Positions 8,822 through 17,437 of a stretch of DNA of 64,000 nt are shown piece after piece. The stretch's first letter is position 1, and each line of letters starts with the position of its first letter. Location of the stretch: assembly GCF_039542385.1 (NCBI RefSeq), contig NZ_BAABIA010000003.1:310001-374000 (forward strand), written 5' to 3'. Made by a program: the position numbers and the translations under genes. The notes beneath the pieces are model-generated. The model was not told the DNA's origin, did not search any database, and was given only the letters and a program-made list of their open reading frames with translations. The stretch comes from Prosthecobacter algae. Lineage in GTDB: Bacteria; Verrucomicrobiota; Verrucomicrobiia; Verrucomicrobiales; Verrucomicrobiaceae.

Positions 8822-10072
8822 ATGTCCCTTTCCAATCCCTGGTTCGTCATCGCCCTGGTGGGAGTTCTCGGTGTTTTCCACCTGGAATTCTTCGCCACCC
8901 TCCTCAATCTCGCCCGACTAGGGAGGCCCGTGCCTCCTGATCTGGCGGAAGTCTTTCCAGAAGAAACTCGCGAAAAACTGGGCGAGTACATCCGGGACTC
9001 AAAAAAAGTCGAGTTTACTCAGGAGGTGACGCTGCTCGGCGTGCTGGTCGTTTTCTGGTGGAGCGGCGGTTTTGGCTGGCTACAAAATTGGGCCCAGAGC
9101 CAGGGACACGGCCCCGTCGTTACGGGCGTCGTTGTCATCGGCCTTGTGCTGCTAGCGCAGACTTGGCTCAGCCTGCCCTTTCAGGCCTGGGACACCTTTG
9201 GAGTGGAAGCCCGCCACGGCTTCAACAAAACGACCATCGGCACCTTCATCAATGACCACTTCAAAGGCCTGGCCCTGATGGCCCTGCTGGGAATCCCGGT
9301 GGCTGCCGCTCTCGTCTGGTTTTTCGAAACTCAAGCTTGGGCCGCCCTTTATGCCTGGCTCTTTCTGGCCGGATTTACCCTGCTGATGACCTGGCTTTCG
9401 CCCCGGGTGATCATGCCGGTGTTTTTGAAGTTCCGTCCCATGGAAGAGGGTGAGCTCAAAGACGCTATCTTCGCCCTCGCCCGGAAGTTGGACTTCCCAG
9501 TCGCCGAGGTCAGCGTGGTAGATGGCTCCCGCCGCTCCACCAAGGCAAATGCTTTCTTCGCAGGCTTTGGCAAAACACGCCGCATCGCCCTCTACGACAC
9601 GCTTTTGGAAAGCCATGGCAAGGAGGAAATCGTCGCCATTCTGGCGCATGAAATCGGCCACAACAAATGCCGTCATGTGCCGGTGATGATGACGCTGAAT
9701 CTCCTGGAAATGGCCCTAATGCTGGGCCTGCTCGGCTGGGTGCTAAAGTCCCCTGGCTTCTTCGCCGCCTTTGGCGTCCAGGGTACACCTGTCGGCATGG
9801 GGCTAGTGCTTTTTGGTATGATTTACAAGCCTCTGGGCGTCCTCACCGGGCTTCTTGGCCTGGCCATGAGCCGGAAGCATGAGTTTGAGGCCGATGCGTA
9901 TGCCCGCGAGGCTGTCGGCAGCCATCAGCCCCTGACGAACGGTTTGAAAAAACTGTCGCACGATCACCTCGCCCACCCGTCGCCCCATCCGCTCACCGTG
10001 TGGCTTCATTATAGCCACCCCCCTTTGGCAGAACGCCTAGCCGCCTTGCAGGGAAACCCACGGGCTGTTTGA
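8822..10072 (+). CDS. M48-family membrane metalloprotease (CAAX protease 1/Ste24-like)
   Basis: 416 residues from the ATG at 8822; the frame is open further upstream but would overlap acpP and its terminator. About six hydrophobic segments alternate with a soluble catalytic part. Zinc site HEIGH at 276-280 and the third ligand in SRKHEFEADAYA near residue 354 match the M48 Ste24 group. The upstream block FNKTTIGTFINDHFKG is also characteristic of Ste24. Since bacteria lack farnesylated CAAX proteins, the role is more likely membrane-protein quality control; that is inference. Confidence 0.9.
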   Translation: MSLSNPWFVIALVGVLGVFHLEFFATLLNLARLGRPVPPDLAEVFPEETREKLGEYIRDSKKVEFTQEVTLLGVLVVFWWSGGFGWLQNWAQSQGHGPVVTGVVVIGLVLLAQTWLSLPFQAWDTFGVEARHGFNKTTIGTFINDHFKGLALMALLGIPVAAALVWFFETQAWAALYAWLFLAGFTLLMTWLSPRVIMPVFLKFRPMEEGELKDAIFALARKLDFPVAEVSVVDGSRRSTKANAFFAGFGKTRRIALYDTLLESHGKEEIVAILAHEIGHNKCRHVPVMMTLNLLEMALMLGLLGWVLKSPGFFAAFGVQGTPVGMGLVLFGMIYKPLGVLTGLLGLAMSRKHEFEADAYAREAVGSHQPLTNGLKKLSHDHLAHPSPHPLTVWLHYSHPPLAERLAALQGNPRAV

Positions 10073-10120
10073 GGCGGGCATTTGGCGCAAGAGCCGTCCG
10101 CTTCGCACGTTTTCACGGCG

Positions 10121-12004
10121 ATGTTTCGTCACCTCGCCCTTCTCTGCCTCCTGGCCACCTCCGCTGTCGCGGCGGATCGGCCTAACATTTTATGGTTAAC
10201 CAGCGAAGACAACGGCCCCCAATACGGCTGTTATGGGGACAGCTATGCGACAACTCCGAACATTGACGCGCTGGCAGCCAAAGGCATCCGCTTCAAGCGC
10301 TGCTGGTCCAATGCCCCCGTTTGCGCCCCCGCACGGACCTGCCTCATCAGCGGTCGCTGGGCCCCCGCCGACGGTGCCGAGCACATGCGTAGCGCCGTGG
10401 CACTGCCCGAGGGGCACCAAATGTACCCGCAGCTCCTGCGTAGCGCGGGCTATTACTGCAGCAACAACAGCAAGGAAGACTATAACCTGGATAAGCCCAA
10501 GGCAGGCAAAAAGGACCTGGTCTGGGATGAGAGCAGCGGCAAGGCGCACTGGCAGAACCGGCCTGCAAGCCAACCGTTCTTCGCTGTCTTCAACAACACC
10601 ATCACCCATGAAAGCCAGATCCGCCGCCGGCCACACACGCTGATTCATGATCCGGCCAAAGCCCCCCTGCCCCCCTTCCATCCTGACACACCAGAAGTCC
10701 GCCATGACTGGGCCCAATACTACGACAACATCACCCTCATGGACACCAAACTCGGCCAGCACCTGGCCGAGCTGGAAAAGGCGGGGCTGGCGGAGGACAC
10801 CATCATCATGCACTACGGCGACCACGGGCCGGGCATGCCGCGCTTCAAACGCTGGCCTTACAACAGCGGCCTTCAGGTGGGGCTCATCATGCACTTCCCG
10901 GAGAAGTGGAAGCATCTCGCCCCCAAAGGCTACGCCCCTGGTGGTGTGAATGAAGAACTCGTCAGCTTTGTCGATCTCACAGCCACACTGCTGAGCATCG
11001 CCGGGGTAAAACCGCCGGACTACTTCCAGGGACGGGCGGTGTGCGGGGAGTTTGCCAAACCGGCCCCCGAATTCATCCACGGCTTTCGTGGCCGCATGGA
11101 TGAGCGCTACGACCTCGTCCGCAGCACCACCGACGGGCGGTATGTGTACATCCGCCACTACATGCCCCAACTGCCTTATGGCCAGTTTCTGAACTACATG
11201 TTCCAGCAGGCGACCACCCGCGTGTGGAAGGCGAAGTTTGATGAAGGCCATCTGCCTGAGCTCCAGACCCGCTTTTGGAAAACCAAACCTGCCGAGGAAC
11301 TGTATGACCTGGAGTCAGATCCTTGGGAGACGATCAATCTGGCGGGCTCCACCGCCCATGCGGAAATCAAAAGCCGCCTAGCTCAAGGGCAACGCCAGTG
11401 GCTGGAGCAGGTGCGGGACCTCGGTTTCATCCCCGAAGGGGAACGCCTGGCCCAAGCTGACAAAAAATCCCCCAAGGACGTTTTTTCGACCGATGAAGCC
11501 TACCCGGTCAAAGCCGTTTTGGACGCCGCCGCCCTGGCGACTGAGCCTTCCCAAGCCACACCGGAAAGCTTGGCCAAACTGCTGGACCACCCCAATGCCA
11601 GCGTGCGCTACTGGGGCGTGCAGGGCTACCTGATCCAGGGAGACAAGACCATCCGCACCAACGCGCCTAAACTGGAGCAGATGCTGGGCGATAACTCCCC
11701 CAGCGTGCGCATCGCCGCCGCCGAGGCCCTCATCAGCGTGGCGGAATCCCCCGCTGTGCTGGAACGCAGCACCCGTGCCCTGCTGAAATGCGCGGATATG
11801 GAGACCCAGCCCTACTTTGTCGCCATCGAGGCCGTCAACGTGCTGGACCGCTGGCAGTCTCGGCTAAAGCCCTGGCAGCCCCAGATTCAGGCACTGCCAG
11901 CTCAGGCCCCCGAAAAGGTCGAAAAGCGCCTCAAAGAATACATTGCCCGCCTCCACGATCATCTCCTCACTGGGGACAAGGTCAAGGAGACTGGGGGGAA
12001 CTGA
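10121..12004 (+). CDS. Secreted sulfatase with C-terminal HEAT-like repeats
   Basis: 627 residues starting at the ATG at 10121, which begins a signal peptide (MFRHLALLCLLATSAVAA). Formylglycine-type sulfatase motif C-A-P-A-R with Cys68, inside NAPVCAPARTCLISGR; the metal-binding region SEDNGPQYGCYGD is typical of the large sulfatase sets of PVC bacteria. After about residue 470 the sequence changes to alternating helices resembling HEAT repeats (SVRYWGVQGYLI, SVRIAAAEALISV). It hydrolyses sulfate esters, plausibly on an algal or mucin polysaccharide. Activity needs an anaerobic or aerobic sulfatase-maturing enzyme not seen in this window. Confidence 0.93.
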   Translation: MFRHLALLCLLATSAVAADRPNILWLTSEDNGPQYGCYGDSYATTPNIDALAAKGIRFKRCWSNAPVCAPARTCLISGRWAPADGAEHMRSAVALPEGHQMYPQLLRSAGYYCSNNSKEDYNLDKPKAGKKDLVWDESSGKAHWQNRPASQPFFAVFNNTITHESQIRRRPHTLIHDPAKAPLPPFHPDTPEVRHDWAQYYDNITLMDTKLGQHLAELEKAGLAEDTIIMHYGDHGPGMPRFKRWPYNSGLQVGLIMHFPEKWKHLAPKGYAPGGVNEELVSFVDLTATLLSIAGVKPPDYFQGRAVCGEFAKPAPEFIHGFRGRMDERYDLVRSTTDGRYVYIRHYMPQLPYGQFLNYMFQQATTRVWKAKFDEGHLPELQTRFWKTKPAEELYDLESDPWETINLAGSTAHAEIKSRLAQGQRQWLEQVRDLGFIPEGERLAQADKKSPKDVFSTDEAYPVKAVLDAAALATEPSQATPESLAKLLDHPNASVRYWGVQGYLIQGDKTIRTNAPKLEQMLGDNSPSVRIAAAEALISVAESPAVLERSTRALLKCADMETQPYFVAIEAVNVLDRWQSRLKPWQPQIQALPAQAPEKVEKRLKEYIARLHDHLLTGDKVKETGGN

Positions 12005-12152
12005 CGCTCCGGCACTGTCACTGCCAGCAGCTTTCTTTAAAAAAGAAGGCCTCTTTTGTCTGTCCACAGCTCATGCTTAGACAGGCATTCCATATTCTCC
12101 AGGGGCAACTCAGTCAGGAGCATCCACTCAAAAAATGAGAATATTGAAAAAA

Positions 12153-12180
12153 TTGAGTGCAACCCTGAATATTTTATATT
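12153..12180 (+). promoter_or_regulatory. Candidate sigma-70 promoter for the outer-membrane protein gene
   Basis: TTGAGT (12153-12158), 16-bp spacer, TATATT (12175-12180), in an AT-rich island within GC-rich DNA and 41 bp before the start codon at 12221. Confidence 0.45.
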
Positions 12181-12200
12181 ATTTAAGATAGTTAAATAAT
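12178..12200. promoter_or_regulatory. AT-rich inverted repeat overlapping the promoter, candidate operator
   Basis: ATTATTTAA, 5-bp spacer GATAG, TTAAATAAT: a perfect 9-bp inverted repeat directly over the expected transcription start. A second, looser inverted repeat, CACTCAA (12125-12131) with TTGAGTG (12153-12159), covers the -35 box. Confidence 0.4.
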
Positions 12201-12220
12201 CAAGGTTTACCCCGAAACCC

Positions 12221-13069
12221 ATGAAACCTGCCATTGCTCTCCCCCTCCTGGCCGCCTTCAGCCTCATCTCCATGGCCAGTGCCCAGTATCCTGGAGCCCC
12301 CACTTACCCGGGTGCAACCGGTGGTTACGCGGCCATGCCGCCTGCAGGGACCGGCCTTTACGGAGGCACCGGGTACACCGCCATGTCCCCCACCCTGCCG
12401 CCGCCGAACATGAGCTCACCCTATGCCGGGCCGACCATGATGGAGCCCGCACCTGCGGCTAACTATGGTTTTCAGCAGCCAGTCGCTACGAATTCCTGGG
12501 GCGGCGTGCAGCAGAGCATGACCGGCAGCAACATGCTGAACTACCGCTACCTGGAAGCGAGTTACCGCTATGTGGATCCACGTGGTGGCGACCTGGATGG
12601 CAGCCATGGCCTAGGCGTGACACTTTCGATGGATCTGCCGACGATTTTCTTCGTCAAAGGCAGCTTCAACTGGAGCAGCGGCACCGGTACTAAGAATGTG
12701 AAAGGTGCGGCCGATGCCGACTATGACCTTTCCGTCATCACCATCGGCGGCGGTGCCTACATGGCCATCACGCCGAAACTGCACTTCGTCGGCGAAGTGG
12801 GCTTGGTGTATGCCAATCTGAGTTCCTCTGGCAGAAACATCAGCTACACCGACGGGGGCATCTACATCCGCCCCAGCCTGCGCTACCAGATGGTGGATTG
12901 GCTGGAACTGCAGGCTGGCGTGACCGTCAGCAGCGCCAACGACTACGACAGTAAGGTCATCGACTTCGGGGCCTACTTCAGGGTTTTCCCGCAGATGGAT
13001 ATGAACGTCGGCATGGACCTGGGCGACGAAACCCGCACCCTGCGTGCCGGTGCCCGTCTCCGCTGGTAA
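12221..13069 (+). CDS. Outer-membrane beta-barrel-like protein
   Basis: 282 residues with a signal peptide (cleavage after ISMASA). Residues ~22-90 are a low-complexity Pro/Gly/Tyr/Ala/Met segment (YPGAPTYPGATGG and similar). Residues ~105-282 show alternating amphipathic strands (LNYRYLEASYRYV, FFVKGSFNWSS, LHFVGEVGLVYANL) ending in RLRW, the C-terminal aromatic signature of outer-membrane barrels. The barrel is small, about 8-10 strands. No family recognised. It has its own promoter island and terminator, so it is a monocistronic, regulated gene. Confidence 0.8.
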   Translation: MKPAIALPLLAAFSLISMASAQYPGAPTYPGATGGYAAMPPAGTGLYGGTGYTAMSPTLPPPNMSSPYAGPTMMEPAPAANYGFQQPVATNSWGGVQQSMTGSNMLNYRYLEASYRYVDPRGGDLDGSHGLGVTLSMDLPTIFFVKGSFNWSSGTGTKNVKGAADADYDLSVITIGGGAYMAITPKLHFVGEVGLVYANLSSSGRNISYTDGGIYIRPSLRYQMVDWLELQAGVTVSSANDYDSKVIDFGAYFRVFPQMDMNVGMDLGDETRTLRAGARLRW

Positions 13070-13101
13070 CCTGACTTTTACTCTCCCACCCTCAAGACAC
13101 G

Positions 13102-13133
13102 GAAGCGCCCTGGAAACAGGGCGCTTCTTTTTT
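13102..13133 (+). terminator. Rho-independent terminator after the outer-membrane protein gene
   Basis: GAAGCGCCCTG, loop GAAA, CAGGGCGCTTC, then six T residues; 11-bp perfect stem, 32 bp after the stop codon. Confidence 0.95.
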
Positions 13134-13303
13134 GTGAAGGCCCAACCCGCCGTAGTTCTGGAGTCACCCTCGGCCAGTAAGAAATTCACGCAGGGCGACG
13201 GCATCCATACATCCAGACGAGAAAGCATACCCGAATAATACCCCAGAGACCGCGGATCGGCTTCGACCTGGGGTCTTAGGTCTTAAGTTATCTCAGCCAA
13301 GCT

Positions 13304-14779
13304 ATGGCCTCCCACAATCATTCTACTGCCAATCCCCGCTGCTCCACCGGCGTCGAAGGGTTGGATGTCATCCTTCAAGGCGGCCTGCCCACCAACAGGC
13401 TTTATCTCATCAAAGGCGATCCAGGAGTCGGCAAGACCACGCTGGCCATGCAGTTTCTTTTACAAGGCCAGAAGGAGGGTGAAACCAGCCTCTACATCAC
13501 CCTTTCCGAAACGAAAGATGAGATCGCAACCGTCGCCGCCTCCCATGGCTGGGACTTGTCCAAACTGCATTTGTATGAGCTTTCCACGATCGAAGAAAAG
13601 ATCCGTGGTGATACTGAGAGCACCTTTTTCCACCCTTCTGAAATTGAGCTCAATCGAACGATCAACGCCCTCATTGATGAGGTGAAAAGGGTCAATCCCT
13701 CGCGTGTCGTCTTTGATTCCCTCTCAGAAATGCGCATGCTGGCGGATACGCCCCTGCGGTATCGACGGCAGATTTTGCAACTGAAGCAGTTTTTCGCCGG
13801 ACGCAACTGCACCGTCCTGCTGCTGGATGACCGCACCTCCGGCATGCATGACCTTCAGGTGGAAAGCATTGCCCATGGGGTGATCGCTCTCGTCAGCACC
13901 GCCTCAGGGTACGGGGTCTCCCAGCGACAGCTCAATGTGATCAAGATTCGCGGCTCCGAATTCTTGGAAGGCAGCCATGACCTAGTGCTGCGCAAAGGAG
14001 GCATGGTGGTCTTTCCACGCCTCGTCGCGGCAGATGAGAAGGGTGAATTTAACCGAGAGGATTTCCCCAGCGGGGTCCAGGAACTCGACCTTCTGCTGGG
14101 AGGGGGCCTGGGCCGCGGCACCAGCACCATGCTTATGGGGCCACCGGGTACCGGGAAGTCCACTCTCACTGTACGCTTTGTGCTGTCGGCGGCGGAACGC
14201 GGTGAAAAATCCCTGCTTTTCATCTTCGACGAAACCATCGGGACATTGTTGGACCGGGCGGCCAAGCTCGGCATGGATTTGAGGCCGCATGTGAAGAGTG
14301 GCCTCATTGTAATCGAATCTGTGGATCCGGCGGACATTTCCCCCGGCGATCTCGCCCACCGCATCCGGCAGGGTGTCGCCAACGACTCTGCTCGCATGAT
14401 CGTGATTGACAGCATCAATGGTTATCTCAATGCCATGCCTGCAGAGCGCTATCTGGCGCTTCAACTGCATGAGCTGCTATCTTACCTGAATCAGCAGGGC
14501 GTCATCACCATCATGGTCCTGGCCCAGCAGGGACTCATCGGCTCCATGCAGTCCGCTGTGGATCTCACCTATCTTGCCGATACGGTGGTGCTTCTTCGTT
14601 TTTATGAGGCACGGGGAGAAGTGAAACAGGCCATTTCGGTCATTAAAAAACGCAGCGGCAACCACGAACGCACCATTCGCGAAATCCGGGTGGGGCAGGA
14701 AGGTATCTCCCTGGGCGAACCCCTGCGTGAACTCCAGGGGGTGCTCACTGGTGTGCCCACCTTTGTTGATGACAGGTGA
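13304..14779 (+). CDS. KaiC-like double RecA-domain ATPase
   Basis: 491 residues with two tandem KaiC domains. Walker A motifs are GDPGVGKTT (38-46) and GPPGTGKST (~279-287). Acidic pairs follow in each domain (LSETKDE; IFDETIG) and Walker B-like strands read VVFDSL and IVIDSI. The KaiC C-terminal tail with autophosphorylation Ser/Thr pair is not obvious. No KaiA or KaiB gene is nearby. The gene overlaps the next one, a hybrid histidine kinase, by 4 bp (GTGA), a pairing seen for non-cyanobacterial KaiC proteins thought to act in signal transduction rather than a clock. Starts at the ATG at 13304 after a ~230-bp intergenic region. Confidence 0.92.
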   Translation: MASHNHSTANPRCSTGVEGLDVILQGGLPTNRLYLIKGDPGVGKTTLAMQFLLQGQKEGETSLYITLSETKDEIATVAASHGWDLSKLHLYELSTIEEKIRGDTESTFFHPSEIELNRTINALIDEVKRVNPSRVVFDSLSEMRMLADTPLRYRRQILQLKQFFAGRNCTVLLLDDRTSGMHDLQVESIAHGVIALVSTASGYGVSQRQLNVIKIRGSEFLEGSHDLVLRKGGMVVFPRLVAADEKGEFNREDFPSGVQELDLLLGGGLGRGTSTMLMGPPGTGKSTLTVRFVLSAAERGEKSLLFIFDETIGTLLDRAAKLGMDLRPHVKSGLIVIESVDPADISPGDLAHRIRQGVANDSARMIVIDSINGYLNAMPAERYLALQLHELLSYLNQQGVITIMVLAQQGLIGSMQSAVDLTYLADTVVLLRFYEARGEVKQAISVIKKRSGNHERTIREIRVGQEGISLGEPLRELQGVLTGVPTFVDDR

Positions 14780-16431
14780 AATCCGCCGCCCCTGCCCTCA
14801 TGCAACCACCCAACGAACTTTGTGCGGAGACGCCACCTCCGTCTATCCGCGCCTATGCGGAAGGGACTGGGCGCGAAGGTTTGGGAATCCTGATCCTGGC
14901 ACCGACCAGCAACGATGCCCGGCTCACTGCATCCTTCCTCGAAAAGGCTGGTTTGGAACCTTGTATCTGCCTGGACTTTAACGACATCCGCCGGAAGGTG
15001 GAAGCAGGCTGCGGCGCGCTGCTGCTGGCAGAAGAAGTGCTGGCCAACGGATCTGTGATCATGCTGGCTGATCTCCTGGACAAGCAGCCTTCCTGGTCGG
15101 ATCTACCTATCGTCATCATCACTGGCACGCGAGAGGCTTGGGCACGGCATCGGCACCTTTCCGCCCTCACTCCGACTGGCAATGTGTCCATCATCGAGCG
15201 GCCCGTCCGGCCCGACACGCTGGTGAGCACGCTGGAGTCCGCCATCCGTTCTCGGCAGCGCCAGTATCAAGTCCGTTCCCTGCTGGAAGAGCGGGAAAAA
15301 ATGACTTCCGAAGCCCTGGAGGCCGACCGCCGCAAAGACGAGTTTCTGGCCATGCTGGCGCATGAACTGCGCAATCCTCTGGCCTCGGTCGCCAATGCCG
15401 CCGCTCTTCTCAAAACATCCAATGACCTGGAAACCCAGGCTTGGTCCGCCGGCGTGATCGAACGGCAGGCCAACCAGCTTGCCCACCTCATTGATGACCT
15501 TCTGGATGTGTCGCGCATCACCACTGGCAAGATCCGCCTGCGTCGCAGCCAGATTGACTTGGCCGTCGTTCTCGACCGCGCCTGCGACTCCGCGCGCCCC
15601 CTGATAACAGAACGTGGCCACCGCTTCACACGGGACTATCCCCATGGTGTTCTATGGCTGGAAGCAGACCCCACGCGCATCGAGCAGGTGGTGCTGAATC
15701 TCCTGGCCAACGCTGCCAAATACACGCCTAAAAACGGCTGCATCCAGCTTTTGGCCGGACGCGGGGAGGCTGACATTTTCGTGACGGTCAAGGACAACGG
15801 GATCGGCATCGAGCCCAAACGCCTGCCCGAAATGTTCCAGCTCTTCACACAGGGAGAACGCTCCATTGCCAGGAGTGAAGGCGGTCTGGGCATCGGCCTC
15901 ACCATCGTGCAAAAGCTGACGGAGATGCACGGAGGCAGCGTGGATGCGCATAGCGATGGTCCGGGCCAGGGCAGCAGCTTCACCATCCGGCTGCCAGCCG
16001 CTGCGGCCAGCCAGTCCCCCACACTCAATGGCGAACAAGAGCCACGGCCCATCATGACTTCACGCCGTGTCCTGGTGGTGGATGACAATGTGGACTCTGC
16101 CGTAGGCCTGGCCAAGCTGCTCACCCGCGCTGGTCATCAGGTCTCCCTCGCTTATGATGGGGCCGCTGCCCTGGCCCAGGCGGAGCAGCAATTGTCCGAG
16201 GCCATCGTACTCGACATCGGCCTGCCCGGCATGGATGGCTACGAAGTCGCCCGGCTGCTGCGCCAGGAAGACTGGGGCCGTCAGGCCCTGCTGATTGCAG
16301 TGACTGGCTACGGCCAGGAAGATGACCGGCAACGCGCCATGGAGGCAGGCTTCGACCACCACCTCGTCAAGCCGGTGGACCTGATCAAGCTCAAAAGCCT
16401 GCTGCGGACTGGGACTGCTTCGCACGCTTGA
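14776..16431 (+). CDS. Hybrid sensor histidine kinase with N- and C-terminal receiver modules
   Basis: 551 residues from a GTG that overlaps the kaiC-like stop codon. Order: receiver-like domain (~33-150; GILILAPTSND at its start, but the usual phospho-Asp position appears replaced, LLLAEEVL), linker helix, HisKA with His196 in LAHELRNPL, HATPase with N box LLANAAKYTP and G boxes DNGIGI and GLGIGLTIV, then a true receiver with Asp480 in VLDIGLPGMDGYE. No membrane segments, so cytoplasmic. Likely partner of the KaiC-like ATPase in the same operon; the output regulator is not visible. A strong bidirectional terminator follows. Confidence 0.93.
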   Translation: MKSAAPALMQPPNELCAETPPPSIRAYAEGTGREGLGILILAPTSNDARLTASFLEKAGLEPCICLDFNDIRRKVEAGCGALLLAEEVLANGSVIMLADLLDKQPSWSDLPIVIITGTREAWARHRHLSALTPTGNVSIIERPVRPDTLVSTLESAIRSRQRQYQVRSLLEEREKMTSEALEADRRKDEFLAMLAHELRNPLASVANAAALLKTSNDLETQAWSAGVIERQANQLAHLIDDLLDVSRITTGKIRLRRSQIDLAVVLDRACDSARPLITERGHRFTRDYPHGVLWLEADPTRIEQVVLNLLANAAKYTPKNGCIQLLAGRGEADIFVTVKDNGIGIEPKRLPEMFQLFTQGERSIARSEGGLGIGLTIVQKLTEMHGGSVDAHSDGPGQGSSFTIRLPAAAASQSPTLNGEQEPRPIMTSRRVLVVDDNVDSAVGLAKLLTRAGHQVSLAYDGAAALAQAEQQLSEAIVLDIGLPGMDGYEVARLLRQEDWGRQALLIAVTGYGQEDDRQRAMEAGFDHHLVKPVDLIKLKSLLRTGTASHA

Positions 16432-16448
16432 ATGAATCCTGTTTGGCT

Positions 16449-16484
16449 AAAAAAGGCTCCCTGCATGACAGCAAGGAGCCTTTT
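16449..16484. terminator. Bidirectional terminator between the kinase and a small lipoprotein gene
   Basis: AAAAGGCTCC (16451-16460) pairs with GGAGCCTTTT (16475-16484), with an inner CTG/CAG stem in the loop. A and T runs on the two sides let it serve both convergent genes. Confidence 0.88.
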
Positions 16485-16491
16485 GCACGAG

Positions 16492-16641
16492 CTACATCAT
16501 TTTCTTTTCACCATGCATGGTGCAGGTGCCAGATTTGCATGCAGGACAGGCAGGAGCATTGTCCTTCATCATGGAGGAAGAACTGCAGCTCGTGAGCGCC
16601 ATCACAGTCGCGGTGACAGAGAGGATGAGGAATGATTTCAT
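16492..16641 (-). CDS. 49-residue Cys/His-rich lipoprotein
   Basis: Small gene read from an ATG at 16641 to a TAG at 16492. Signal sequence MKSFLILSVTATVMALTSC with lipobox L-T-S-C, so a lipid-anchored protein with a mature part of only ~31 residues. The mature part has a Ser run, MMKDNAPACPACKSGTC and TMHGEKKMM: two CxxC-like/CxxxxC cysteines plus Met and His, suggesting metal (copper-type) binding or simple redox chemistry. Short Cys/His lipoproteins of this type are easily missed in annotation. It has its own terminator and a ~130-bp upstream region. Confidence 0.7.
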   Translation of the reverse strand: MKSFLILSVTATVMALTSCSSSSMMKDNAPACPACKSGTCTMHGEKKMM

Positions 16642-16771
16642 TTGAGTGTGGAGTGTTGCTTGTGGTTAGGCTGGCAGTTCAGTGAGCCACCAGGCAACGG
16701 TAGGAGGTGTGTCCTCCGACTTATTCCCATCAAAATATTCCTGCCTTCAAAAACACCCTCCCACGATGGCT

Positions 16772-17425
16772 CTACGCTTTCTTTGTCTTCAGCGCCTTTT
16801 TACGCTCAGGAAATAGAGTGGTGCAGATCTCGCAGACGGTGCCGTCGCAGCCACGGGCGGAGCAGTGTTCTCGACCGTAAAAGATGATTTGAAGGTGCAG
16901 CTTGTTCCAGGCGGACTGGGGGAAAAGGCGTTTCAGATCACGCTCCGTCTGAATGACGTTTTTTCCCTCGGTCAATTTCCAGCGCTGGGCCAGACGGTGG
17001 ATGTGGGTATCCACCGGGAAGGAGGGGATGCCAAAGGACTGGGCCATGACGACCTGGGCGGTCTTGTGCCCGACTCCGGGTAGCTGCTCCAGAGCCTCCA
17101 GATCTGCGGGAACCTGACCGTCATATTTTTCGACCAGGATCTCGGACAGCTTTTGTATTGCCTTGGCCTTTTGGGGACCGAGGCCGCAGGGCTTGACGAT
17201 CTTTTCAATCTCGGCCACCGGCACCAGGGCCATTTCCTGCGGGGTGCGGCCCAGCGTCCAGAGTTTGGGCGTGATCAAATTCACCCGCACATCGGTACAC
17301 TGGGCGGAGAGCAAGACTGCTACCAGAAGTGTGTAGGCATCCGTGTGATCCAGAGGCACCGGCGGATCCGGGTAAAGCTGCCCCAGCCGCTGGAGCACGT
17401 AGGCGGCGCGTTCGGCCTTGGTCAC
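16772..17425 (-). CDS. nth: Endonuclease III, base-excision repair glycosylase/lyase
   Basis: 217 residues, usual length. It removes oxidised pyrimidines and nicks the abasic site. Seen: LLSAQCTD, helix-hairpin-helix LPGVGHKTA with catalytic Lys, VDTHIHRLAQR with catalytic Asp. The C-terminal iron-sulfur region reads HCSARGCDGTVCEIC, so the cysteines are spaced C-x4-C-x4-C-x2-C instead of the classical C-x6-C-x2-C-x5-C. The start lies 12 bp after the stop of the 3D-domain lipoprotein gene, so the two are probably one operon. Confidence 0.95.
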   Translation of the reverse strand: MTKAERAAYVLQRLGQLYPDPPVPLDHTDAYTLLVAVLLSAQCTDVRVNLITPKLWTLGRTPQEMALVPVAEIEKIVKPCGLGPQKAKAIQKLSEILVEKYDGQVPADLEALEQLPGVGHKTAQVVMAQSFGIPSFPVDTHIHRLAQRWKLTEGKNVIQTERDLKRLFPQSAWNKLHLQIIFYGREHCSARGCDGTVCEICTTLFPERKKALKTKKA

Positions 17426-17437
17426 GGCAATCTCAGA

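Noticed and set aside
10196..11251. 351-codon open frame antisense to the sulfatase
   Set aside because: Shadow of a gene with a clear catalytic motif.
13240..13274. 7-bp inverted repeat ACCCCAG/CTGGGGT before the kaiC-like gene
   Set aside because: Short stem with a 21-nt loop; too weak to call an operator.
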